Below, piece after piece: positions 7,635-14,694 of a stretch of DNA of 64,000 nt. Positions within the stretch are counted from its first letter, which is position 1. Each line of letters begins with the position of its first letter. A program made the position numbers and the translations under genes. Source of the DNA: an uncultured Ruminococcus sp. GTDB lineage: Bacteria > Bacillota > Clostridia > Oscillospirales > Acutalibacteraceae. A model generated the notes under the pieces. That model was not told the DNA's origin. It searched no databases and worked only from the letters and a program-made list of their open reading frames with translations. The stretch covers positions 1 to 64,000 of the forward strand of contig CADBYC010000001.1 in NCBI GenBank assembly GCA_902798755.1, given 5' to 3'.

Positions 7635-8890
7635 CAATCCACCTTCTTTTGCTTGATCGGTTTGAGCTTATTGGACAGCTTGACATTGATGCTCAAGCCT
7701 GTATCGGACGGCTGTGCTTCGATCGTACCGCCGTGCAGGGTAACGATCCTTTTGGCGATCGAAAGCCCTATCCCATGACCGCCCGTCGAAGAGGTACGCG
7801 AGGAATCGGGACGGTAGAAGCGGTCGAACAGGAGGCTGTAATCGACGTCCTCGTCGATCTCACAGCTATTGAAAACGCTGAATACGGTATACTTCGATTC
7901 TTTTTTGAGCGTGATCTTTACCTTGCCGTATTCGTCAACATATTTAGAGGCGTTCTCGATCAGGACGGAAAAAAGCCGTTCCATCTGAGCGCGGTTGCCG
8001 TTGTAGACGACGCCGGGCGCAATCTCGTTGATACGACCGACGTTCTTGTTGCGGAGCACCTCGTCGAAGGTCGACGCGGTCTGCGTGAGCAGAGCGGTGA
8101 GATCGACAGGCTCAATGTCGCTGATCTCCTCCACCTCTTCCAGACGGTTAAGGGTCAACAGCTCGTTGACCAGTCCGCTGACGCGCTCGACCTGGGCGGT
8201 AATATTCTTGATCCACTCGTTCTCACCCGTCTTGTAAGCGAGCACCTCGGCGTTGGCGGAGATGATGGCGAGAGGCGTTTTCAGCTCGTGGCTCGCGTCG
8301 GTGATGAACTGCTTTTGCATTCTCGAATTCTTCTCGAAGGGTCTGACGATCCGCTTGGAGAGAAAGTAGAACACGACGGTGATCATGATGATGAACGCGA
8401 CAGCGATCAGTGTGAGCATGAGCGTGAGCATATCGACCCCCGTATACTCTTCGTTAAAATCGACGAACACAACCATGCTCTCGTCGTCGCTGACGCGGTA
8501 GCGATAGTTATTGAAGCCGCCCGTCGGCTCCATGGCGTTGCGGACTTCGTCAGCCATTCTGACCGCGGTGCTCTCATCGATCGCGGCAATGTGGCTCAGA
8601 TCCGTGCGCACGCCGCCGTCGTCATCATAGTAGACGGCAAAGAAACGGACGCGGTAGGGAGATTCCTCGCTGTAGTTCGGGATCCGCACGCCGAGCTGCT
8701 CGTCCATCTTTTCATATTCGCTTTTGGCGGGAAGGACGCCGCCGTTCTGGATCAAGACCTTTGTCAGAGAGTCCGCGCTGCGGGTGACCTGGATATTCAT
8801 GGTAGCAAAAACGACCGCGATCGTCAGGACGAAAACGACCAGCGCCGACAGAAAAACGCCGAGCACGATTTTTTGACGCAGTTTTTTCAT
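7634..8890 (-). CDS. Sensor histidine kinase (HisKA/HATPase)
   Basis: 418 residues. An N-terminal transmembrane helix, an extracytoplasmic sensor region of about 130 residues and a second helix precede the H-box (ITDASHELKTPLAII), N-box (VLIENASKYV) and G-box (GGHGIGLSIAKR). There is a short RPFEKNSRM linker but no obvious full HAMP domain. Its start overlaps the response-regulator stop by four bases, so the two form an OmpR-type two-component pair. The signal is unknown. Confidence 0.92.
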   Translation of the reverse strand: MKKLRQKIVLGVFLSALVVFVLTIAVVFATMNIQVTRSADSLTKVLIQNGGVLPAKSEYEKMDEQLGVRIPNYSEESPYRVRFFAVYYDDDGGVRTDLSHIAAIDESTAVRMADEVRNAMEPTGGFNNYRYRVSDDESMVVFVDFNEEYTGVDMLTLMLTLIAVAFIIMITVVFYFLSKRIVRPFEKNSRMQKQFITDASHELKTPLAIISANAEVLAYKTGENEWIKNITAQVERVSGLVNELLTLNRLEEVEEISDIEPVDLTALLTQTASTFDEVLRNKNVGRINEIAPGVVYNGNRAQMERLFSVLIENASKYVDEYGKVKITLKKESKYTVFSVFNSCEIDEDVDYSLLFDRFYRPDSSRTSSTGGHGIGLSIAKRIVTLHGGTIEAQPSDTGLSINVKLSNKLKPIKQKKVD

Positions 8891-9555
8891 ACGGTTTCCT
8901 CACACAGGCGATAGGTATCGTTCTCGATCTGTATGTTCACATTCGAGTGGATCTGTCGCAGCTTGTTCTTCAAATAAAAGACGTACAGCTCGGCTTTCTC
9001 GGGGCTTTCCTTGCCTTGCCATACCTGCTCGTTGATCTGCTCTGCGGTATAGACCTCGCCGACATGGCGGATCAGGAAGGTGAGCACCTCCGCTTCGGGA
9101 TTGTTCAATCTCAGACTGCCCTTGTCGGATCTCAATTCACAGGTGTTGGAATCGAGCTCGATGTTGCTGAGCTTGACCGTCGAATGGCGGTAGGAGCTGT
9201 TGCGGCGGATCAAGGAATTCAGCCGCGCGATCAGCTCCTTCATGGCAAAGGGCTTGGCGAGATAATCGTCAGCGCCCGACGACAGACCCGTGATACGGTC
9301 GTCGACCGTCGCCTTGGCGGTCAGCATCAATACGGCGGTATAATTGCCGCTACGGCGCATGGACTCCAGCACCTCGATGCCGTCCTTCTTCGGCATCATG
9401 ATATCGAGCACCACGACGTCAAAGTAGTCTTTCCCGAGCGCGTCGAGCGCCTCTTGTCCGTCATAAACAGGAGTGACCTCAAAGCCCTCCATCTTCAATA
9501 TCTCGGTGACGGCGACAGATAACTGCCGCTCGTCCTCAGCGTATAGTACCTTCAT
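8887..9555 (-). CDS. OmpR/PhoB-family response regulator
   Basis: 222 residues. The receiver domain (about 1-115) has phosphoacceptor aspartate in VVVLDIMMPKKDG, plus LTAK and KPF. The C-terminal winged-helix domain (about 130-220) ends with YVFYLKNKLRQI. It lies three bases after the alarmone synthetase stop and overlaps the kinase start. This ties a classical two-component system to a (p)ppGpp synthetase in one transcript. Confidence 0.92.
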   Translation of the reverse strand: MKVLYAEDERQLSVAVTEILKMEGFEVTPVYDGQEALDALGKDYFDVVVLDIMMPKKDGIEVLESMRRSGNYTAVLMLTAKATVDDRITGLSSGADDYLAKPFAMKELIARLNSLIRRNSSYRHSTVKLSNIELDSNTCELRSDKGSLRLNNPEAEVLTFLIRHVGEVYTAEQINEQVWQGKESPEKAELYVFYLKNKLRQIHSNVNIQIENDTYRLCEETV

Positions 9556-9558
9556 GCT

Positions 9559-10170
9559 TTATCCCCTTTGAATCAGATCGCGGATCGTCTGCATGGACAG
9601 ATCCGTGGACGCCATCTCGTCGGCGCATCGCTTGAGTTCTTCTACGATCAGCGCGGTGTTTTTGATGTTCTTCTTATATTTGAGCTGGTGCTCTAAGCTC
9701 GCCCAGCAGTCCATCGCGATGGTACGCAGCTGTATCTCGATATCGATATCGGAGATACCGCCCACGCCGAACGGCACGTTGAGCAGCACGTGCAAGCTGC
9801 GGTAGCCATTGGGCTTCATATCGGCGATATAGTCCTTGACCTGTACCACGCGCCAGCTGTCGTTCTTCTGTATCAAGTCCAGCACGGTATAGATGTCGCC
9901 GACAAAGTGCGTGATGACGCGCGCGCCGACAAGGTCGGACAGGTTCTCGAGTCCCGCTCGTGCGGTGACGGGAAAGCCCCTGAGCCTGAGCTTCTCTTTC
10001 AGGCTCTCGGCGCTTTTGACGCGGCATTTGATATGCTCGGCTAATGCGGTCTCTGAATCGGTGCTGATGCTGTCGAGCATCGCTTGTATCTCGGTGCTCA
10101 GGAGATTCTCGATCTCCATGAGTCTCGGCGCGAATTCGCCGTAAAAGGCTAAATCTTCCTGTTTCAACAT
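9559..10170 (-). CDS. Small alarmone synthetase (RelQ/YjbM-like GTP pyrophosphokinase)
   Basis: 203 residues, the length of single-domain small alarmone synthetases. These transfer pyrophosphate from ATP to GTP or GDP to make (p)ppGpp. Synthetase motifs are visible: LVGARVITHF, GYRSLHVLL and the E-x-Q motif with WASLEHQLKYK. There is no hydrolase, TGS or ACT domain. It is the first gene of the six-gene operon. Other members of the RelA/SpoT nucleotidyltransferase family in this size class may make different products, so the product is inferred. Confidence 0.88.
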   Translation of the reverse strand: MLKQEDLAFYGEFAPRLMEIENLLSTEIQAMLDSISTDSETALAEHIKCRVKSAESLKEKLRLRGFPVTARAGLENLSDLVGARVITHFVGDIYTVLDLIQKNDSWRVVQVKDYIADMKPNGYRSLHVLLNVPFGVGGISDIDIEIQLRTIAMDCWASLEHQLKYKKNIKNTALIVEELKRCADEMASTDLSMQTIRDLIQRG

Positions 10171-10244
10171 GGTTCTCCGTTTCTAAATATTATTCATATC
10201 CGATCTATCTGCAATCAGCTTTACTCCAATCAACAGGGTATTTG

Positions 10245-10301
10245 ACCCATTTTTAATCGGTTGAGATTGCCGCAGCCCCTAAAGGGGCTGCGCAATGACT
10301 G
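10245..10301. repeat. REP-like palindromic repeat, copy A
   Basis: This 57-base unit has near-perfect self-complementary arms (ATTGC-cGCAGCCCC, loop taaa, GGGGCTGC-GCAAT). It recurs at 16298-16352 with about 90 percent identity over the unit. The rest of the 246-base gap 10171-10416 shows only the terminator of the downstream deacetylase gene. Confidence 0.75.
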
Positions 10302-10373
10302 TTTTTATTAAACAGACATATCCAGTGTTATTATAGCAACAATATCACACTTTGTCTATAATGATACAAAGAA

Positions 10374-10403
10374 AAACGACCCCGAATCAAGTAGTCCGAG
10401 GTC
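10374..10403 (-). terminator. Terminator after the YdjC-family deacetylase
   Basis: On the minus strand a stem of GACCTCGGA with TCGGGGTC is followed by GTTTTTC, 14 bases past the stop of the deacetylase. Confidence 0.7.
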
Positions 10404-10416
10404 AATGTTCAAGGAT

Positions 10417-11175
10417 TTATTTCAACACAGAATAGCTGATCAGCTCCACGCCGTTCAACCTGCCGATGTCGGGCAGGCTGTCGCCGACAGGATATCCGTC
10501 TGACATTCCTCGCCTGTCGATCAGTTTACCGTTTCTGTCAAAATCGGGGTGTACCAACAGCTCGGTGCAATCGGGAATATCGCGATCATGGATATCCTCG
10601 GGTCTGCCGAAGTGGTCAGTCGTAATAAAGCCGCTCAAATGCAGAGCGTGATGATACGCGCTGATCTCTGCTCTGACCGCTTCACTGACGGGAGCGAGGT
10701 CGCGTTGTAATCTGATTTTACGGATCCCATGCGCCTTACATACCTGTGCGACAACGGGCAGGAGATACAGAGAATTGTGGATATAATGATGGGAGTCGGC
10801 GTGAGTGATCGGGATATCGGCGGCTTTCAGGCGGTTGATCTGGGCGTTCAGCTCCGCGTATACCGCCTTGTATTCGTCGTCCGTCAGCTCGCGGTCGAGC
10901 CGCATCGCGCCTTTGTTGAACGCTCCGTTCGTGACAAAATCGGGATAGCGGCAAATCGCTTCGGTCAAGGGCTTGCCCTCGGTGAGATTCAGATGGATTC
11001 CGAGCCTGTCGGCAAAGCCGTTATCACGCGCCAAAGTAAGCGCTTCATCGAACCACTCGCCGTTCGTCATCACTGTCGTATCGGTGATCAGTCCTTTTTC
11101 AATTGCCAGCGCGATCGCTTTGGAGCAACGCTCATTCATGCCGAAATCATCGCCGTTGATAATGACGCGCGCCAT
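10417..11175 (-). CDS. YdjC/ChbG-family carbohydrate deacetylase
   Basis: About 252 residues, full length. Family members remove acetyl groups from chitooligosaccharides or related glycans with a metal. Metal-site motifs are visible: NGDDFGMNE near the start, GIHLNLTEGKPL, and ADSHHYIHN. The start at MARVIINGDDFG has GGAGGTGAGAAT upstream; the longer frame is rejected. It is monocistronic, with its own terminator. The exact sugar is not determinable. Confidence 0.85.
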   Translation of the reverse strand: MARVIINGDDFGMNERCSKAIALAIEKGLITDTTVMTNGEWFDEALTLARDNGFADRLGIHLNLTEGKPLTEAICRYPDFVTNGAFNKGAMRLDRELTDDEYKAVYAELNAQINRLKAADIPITHADSHHYIHNSLYLLPVVAQVCKAHGIRKIRLQRDLAPVSEAVRAEISAYHHALHLSGFITTDHFGRPEDIHDRDIPDCTELLVHPDFDRNGKLIDRRGMSDGYPVGDSLPDIGRLNGVELISYSVLK

Positions 11176-11267
11176 ATTCTCACCTCCGAGTTTGGTATAG
11201 GATTTGATGATCATGCAAGATGATTTGCGGATAGGGTAACAGAAATACCATTCAAGCGACCGATTGT

Positions 11268-11600
11268 TTATGTCTTGTCCGATATGTACACCACTGAGGT
11301 CGGAGAAGTTGTGACCATGACGCTATCCTGATTAAAAAACATACAAATATCTTTCGCAATCTCGATGATCGTCTGTTCGGGAACATTGATCAACCGGAGC
11401 ATCAAGGCGTTTTCTTCCGTATAACATCCGTCCTCGTGAAAATAACCTCCGCTCATCTCCTGAAAAGAAAAGCCGATCTTGTAGCTTCGGCAAATATATT
11501 TCAGTGTTGAGATATACTTGGTTGAATCGAACTTCTGGACGCCTGTCACGCCATCATTCAGTCCGATATATATCGTTGTTTGATTTGCTTGAATACTCAT
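11268..11600 (-). CDS. Conserved-looking small protein of unknown function
   Basis: About 110 residues, start at MSIQANQTTIYIGLNDG with GGAGAAAACAAT upstream. It is predicted to be a compact alpha/beta protein with no membrane segment or signal. The pattern (TTIYIGLNDG, then SGGYFHEDGCYTEENALMLRL and VMVTTSPTSVVYI) suggests a small ferredoxin-like fold, but I do not recognise the family. It stands alone downstream of a cluster of small hairpins. Confidence 0.5.
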   Translation of the reverse strand: MSIQANQTTIYIGLNDGVTGVQKFDSTKYISTLKYICRSYKIGFSFQEMSGGYFHEDGCYTEENALMLRLINVPEQTIIEIAKDICMFFNQDSVMVTTSPTSVVYISDKT

Positions 11601-11639
11601 ATTGTTTTCTCCTATATGGTTTGAATTGCTCATTATTAT

Positions 11640-11713
11640 GCCGAAGGCAAATCATGTACCGCAGGTACAATTCATGACCAAAGGTCAATTCACGCGGCAA
11701 AGCCGCAATTCAT
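11640..11713. repeat. Cluster of four small hairpins separated by AATTCAT-like spacers
   Basis: Four perfect mini-palindromes lie in a row, each of different sequence: GCCGAAGGC (11640-11648), GTACCGCAGGTAC (11656-11668), GACCAAAGGTC (11676-11686) and GCGGCAAAGCCGC (11694-11706). Near-identical linkers AAATCAT, AATTCAT, AATTCAC and AATTCAT follow them. The linkers are conserved while the stems vary with preserved pairing. Confidence 0.75.
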
Positions 11714-11749
11714 TGCCGAGACATCAAGCACACGCTCTCGACGTGGGTC
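11714..11749 (-). pseudogene. 3-prime-end remnant of a second RlmD/RumA-like methyltransferase
   Basis: On the minus strand this encodes THVESVCLMSRQ and a stop, which matches the extreme C-terminus of the intact methyltransferase at 13087 (SHVESVCLMSREN). The 29 bases at 11718-11746 match 13107-13135 at 27 positions in direct orientation. No other part of a second methyltransferase gene is present. The remnant abuts the inverted repeat of the HNH element at 11750. Confidence 0.6.
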
Positions 11750-11781
11750 GTAGCAACGAAACTGATGTCACCTATCCCCTG

Positions 11782-11874
11782 CCGGTGCTTGGAGTAAGAT
11801 CAACCCCATCTACCAGTGCGTGGAGTAAGGTCTACTCATTTTGCCAGTGCATGGGGTAAGGTCTACCGATAATA
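11782..11874. repeat. Three imperfect 31-bp tandem repeats
   Basis: Copies begin at 11782, 11813 and 11844 and share CCAGTGCgTGGaGTAAGgTC with small differences. They lie directly downstream of the HNH gene, between its stop and the element end. They have no spacers, so they are not a CRISPR array. Confidence 0.8.
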
Positions 11875-11882
11875 AGTTTAGA

Positions 11883-12812
11883 CTACATAAGATCGCTCTT
11901 TCCGAGATTGCATTTCGAACATAGAGTTTGCAGATTATCCATGACTGTTTCTCCACCTTTCGACCAAGGGATAATATGATCAATATGCAGTTCAACGGAT
12001 GGATCTTTCGCCGGAGAAGCACCACAAATACAGCATTTGAAATTGTCGCGCTGCATCACTCGGAATCTTAATCTGAGGTTGACATCTCTTGTTGTTTTAC
12101 GAGCGAATGTTTGCTCTTGTCCATCATTTCGTTGTTCAATAGATTTTTGTTTTATCGTATCAGTTTCAAGTTCTGTTTCAAACTCTACAGTTTCCGAAAT
12201 ATCTTCATCACTCTCATTGTTAATGTATTCAACAAAGGCTTCAAGAGCTTTTCTCCAACTGCCAAAGCGACGAGAATAAGAATTTAATGAATAATTTGAA
12301 ATGCCGTTTTTGATATCTGTCGTTGTAGGTTGGCGTCCTAATATAATCCAAACTCTTTCAATTTCTTTTAATAATTCTTCATCGGTAATATAGTGATGAA
12401 ACCCAGTTCCTTCTAATCCTGCTTTTTTGAGCGCTTTTTCCCAACTGCCAAACCTGAGTATAATCATTGAACATCCATGTTTACCACAATTATCATAAAC
12501 AGAAGAAGTAATAGTTTCTTGATTTAGATTATTACATACTCGTACAATATCCGCAATCAACTCTTCATCACTGACATTAATATTATTTTTATTACGATTT
12601 TGTGGCTTTTTTATTTCTAAACCTGCTTTTGTTAATGAAGCATTCCAACCGCCAAAACGATTCGCTATTGTAGACCAATGATACTTACCATTAGATAAAT
12701 ACTCATCTCTAGTAAGAGATGCTTTGTTTAATTGTTCGGCAACTCTTCGAATATCATCCAATAGCTCCTCGTCCGTAATATTCCTATGATAATCATTCAG
12801 ATTAAACTCCAT
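11883..12812 (-). CDS. HNH endonuclease with three N-terminal homing-associated repeats
   Basis: 309 residues. Three repeats of about 58 residues each start with (I/V)(T/S)DEELL and end with RFGxWxxAL (around residues 10-65, 75-130 and 140-195). They match the HNH-associated repeat of homing endonucleases, probably DNA-contacting. The C-terminus has a zinc-type HNH nuclease: CCICG, IDHIIPWSKGG, then CSKCN. The ATG at 12812 has AAGGAG eight bases upstream. Base composition is more AT-rich than the host genes, which suggests transfer. The target site is unknown; it may be the 31-bp repeats or the methyltransferase 3-prime end nearby. Confidence 0.85.
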   Translation of the reverse strand: MEFNLNDYHRNITDEELLDDIRRVAEQLNKASLTRDEYLSNGKYHWSTIANRFGGWNASLTKAGLEIKKPQNRNKNNINVSDEELIADIVRVCNNLNQETITSSVYDNCGKHGCSMIILRFGSWEKALKKAGLEGTGFHHYITDEELLKEIERVWIILGRQPTTTDIKNGISNYSLNSYSRRFGSWRKALEAFVEYINNESDEDISETVEFETELETDTIKQKSIEQRNDGQEQTFARKTTRDVNLRLRFRVMQRDNFKCCICGASPAKDPSVELHIDHIIPWSKGGETVMDNLQTLCSKCNLGKSDLM

Positions 12813-12878
12813 AATGAACACTCCTTATTATCAAAAACAATGTTAAAAAAATGAACATCATTTTCGTTGCTACAACTA

Positions 12879-12939
12879 TACCCCTGACATCATATTTCGA
12901 ACACAACCCTACCCCTGTTGTCATAATTCTAACACAACC
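12879..12939. repeat. Two 30-bp imperfect repeats at 31-bp spacing, outside the HNH element
   Basis: TACCCCTG...CATA.TTC.AACACAACC occurs at 12879-12908 and 12910-12939. The sequence differs from the left-hand 31-bp repeats but the spacing is the same. The rest of the 274-base gap 12813-13086 is AT-rich with no gene visible. Confidence 0.6.
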
Positions 12940-13086
12940 TCATATCACACACTACTACGCAAAAGTGAAATACTGCACAAAATGAGTGCTCAATAATTGT
13001 GCAAAACAACGGTGAAATAGTAACATCTTTTTTGTTGCGTCAACCTTAGATTGTGTTATAAAAAAGATATACATGTAAAAAACGGC

Positions 13087-14454
13087 TTATTGATGCGGAT
13101 TTTCGCGAGACATCAAGCATACGCTCTCGACATGGCTTGTCCTTGGGAACATATCGACGGGGGTTATTTCTTTTACAGAATAATCCTGCTTGGTGAACAG
13201 CTTAAGATCGCGGGCGAGGGTAGCGGGGTCACAGCTGACGTAGACGACTCTTTGGGGCGACATCTGCACGATGGTGCCGATCAACTCGGGCGTGAGCCCC
13301 TTGCGCGGCGGATCGACAACGATCACGTCGGGGCGTATGCCCTCTTTGCGGAGCTGTTCCGCCGCCTGCGGCGCGTCGCCGCAGATAAAGCGCGCGTTCT
13401 GTACGCCGTTTTGCGCGGCGTTGCGCTTGGCGTTCTCGATGGCCTCGGGAATGATCTCCACGCCGATCAGGCGCTTGCACTTGTCGGACATGCTCAGTCC
13501 GATGGTGCCCGCACCACAGTAGAGGTCGATCAGCGTTTCTTTTCCGCTCAATTGAGCATACTCCTTTGCCTTGCTATACAGGCGCTCCGCCTGTGAGCGG
13601 TTGATCTGGTAGAACGCTTCGGGCGCGATCTCAAAGCGCAGACCGCACAGGGTATCGGCGATCTGATCGTCACCGTACACGGTATAGGAATGTTTGCCTA
13701 AGATCACGTTGGTGTCCTCGGCGTTGACGTTAAGGATAATGCTTTTGATCGACGGATATTTTTCTTTGAGAGAATTATACAAGACCTCTTCCCCGTCAAA
13801 ATGACGGCTGCCCGCTACAATACAGAACATCACGTCGCCTGTCGTCTCTGCATAGCGCAGATAGATATGGCGGATACCGCGGCGGTTCTGCGGGGTATAG
13901 ACCAAGGCGGGACGATGGCGCAGGAAGGAATACACGTCCTCGATGATATCGTTGAACACAGAGGGCGAGAGCTGACAGCGCAGACAGTGCATGATATGGT
14001 GGCTGTGGCGAGCGTAGTAGCCCATCACGACCTCGCCGTCACGGTTGAGCCCCACGGGGATCATCGCCTTGTTGCGGTAGTTTTCAATTTTCTCTGAGGG
14101 AATTATATCCTTTACTAACGAACCGTCCAACTTGCCGATACGGGTCACGGCGTCCGTCACCTTTTGGCGCTTTGCGCGGCACTCCGCTTCATAGGAGATA
14201 TGGCGGTACACACAACCGCCGCAGGAGAAGGACACAGGGCAATCGGGGTCGATACGGTCGGGCGAAGGCGTGACAATCTCCTCCACGCGGGCAAAGCCGA
14301 CGTTCTTCTTCACCTTGAGCACCTTGGCGCGGATCATATCGCCGACAGTGGTATTCGGTACAAAAAAGACCATCTCCCCCGCTCTGCCGACGCCGTCGCC
14401 GTCAGAGGTCAACGAGGTGATATTCAATTCGATGATTTCATTTTTTTGATACAT
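13087..14454 (-). CDS. rlmD: 23S rRNA (uracil-5-)-methyltransferase, RlmD/RumA family
   Basis: 455 residues, typical length. It methylates a uracil in 23S rRNA with S-adenosylmethionine. Domains: N-terminal TRAM RNA-binding region (about 1-60), iron-sulfur cysteines in CPVSFSCGGC, SAM site (LIDLYCGAGTIGLSM) and the catalytic cysteine in YVSCDPATLARDL. The name rlmD is used for the family; RlmCD-type dual specificity is equally possible. Its last 40 or so bases are duplicated at 11718 on the far side of the HNH element. It is divergent from murC. Confidence 0.9.
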   Translation of the reverse strand: MYQKNEIIELNITSLTSDGDGVGRAGEMVFFVPNTTVGDMIRAKVLKVKKNVGFARVEEIVTPSPDRIDPDCPVSFSCGGCVYRHISYEAECRAKRQKVTDAVTRIGKLDGSLVKDIIPSEKIENYRNKAMIPVGLNRDGEVVMGYYARHSHHIMHCLRCQLSPSVFNDIIEDVYSFLRHRPALVYTPQNRRGIRHIYLRYAETTGDVMFCIVAGSRHFDGEEVLYNSLKEKYPSIKSIILNVNAEDTNVILGKHSYTVYGDDQIADTLCGLRFEIAPEAFYQINRSQAERLYSKAKEYAQLSGKETLIDLYCGAGTIGLSMSDKCKRLIGVEIIPEAIENAKRNAAQNGVQNARFICGDAPQAAEQLRKEGIRPDVIVVDPPRKGLTPELIGTIVQMSPQRVVYVSCDPATLARDLKLFTKQDYSVKEITPVDMFPRTSHVESVCLMSRENPHQ

Positions 14455-14586
14455 GATTTTGTCTTATAAAAACTCGAAGCAGTTCTTATTTCTTCTTTCT
14501 TAGTTCTTAGTTATAATTGTATTATACAATAGTCATTATGGTTATTTTTCTGAATATGAATTATGATTTACTATTTGTTTTCACTA

Positions 14587-14615
14587 TTGCACTTTTATGT
14601 CGGAAGTGGTAAGAT
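14587..14615 (+). promoter_or_regulatory. Promoter candidate for murC
   Basis: TTGCAC (14587-14592) and TAAGAT (14610-14615) are separated by 17 bases, 80 bases upstream of the murC start. The divergent methyltransferase side has a TATAAT-like box at 14520-14525 (minus strand) without a clear -35. Confidence 0.5.
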
Positions 14616-14694
14616 ATAGGGTAGCACAAATGAACTTATCACGTGCTGTCACATAAAATAGTTAATGACTTACATAATAGTGAGGGGTACTTAT

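Larger units (their letters stand above)
11750..12873. mobile_element. Small HNH-carrying element with 19-bp terminal inverted repeats
   Basis: GTAGCAACGAAACTGATGT at 11750-11768 and the complement of 12855-12873 match at 18 of 19 bases, in inverted orientation. They enclose one HNH endonuclease gene and three 31-bp tandem repeats. No transposase is present. No clear target-site duplication was found. It may be a homing-type element or a non-autonomous transposable unit; the mobility is inferred. Confidence 0.5.

Noticed and set aside
7649..8914. A 421-codon open frame on the plus strand
   Set aside because: It is fully antisense to the histidine kinase with all its conserved motifs; no ribosome site and a random-looking, charged product.
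11782..11874. 31-bp repeats as a possible CRISPR array
   Set aside because: The copies directly abut each other without spacers, and no cas genes are present.
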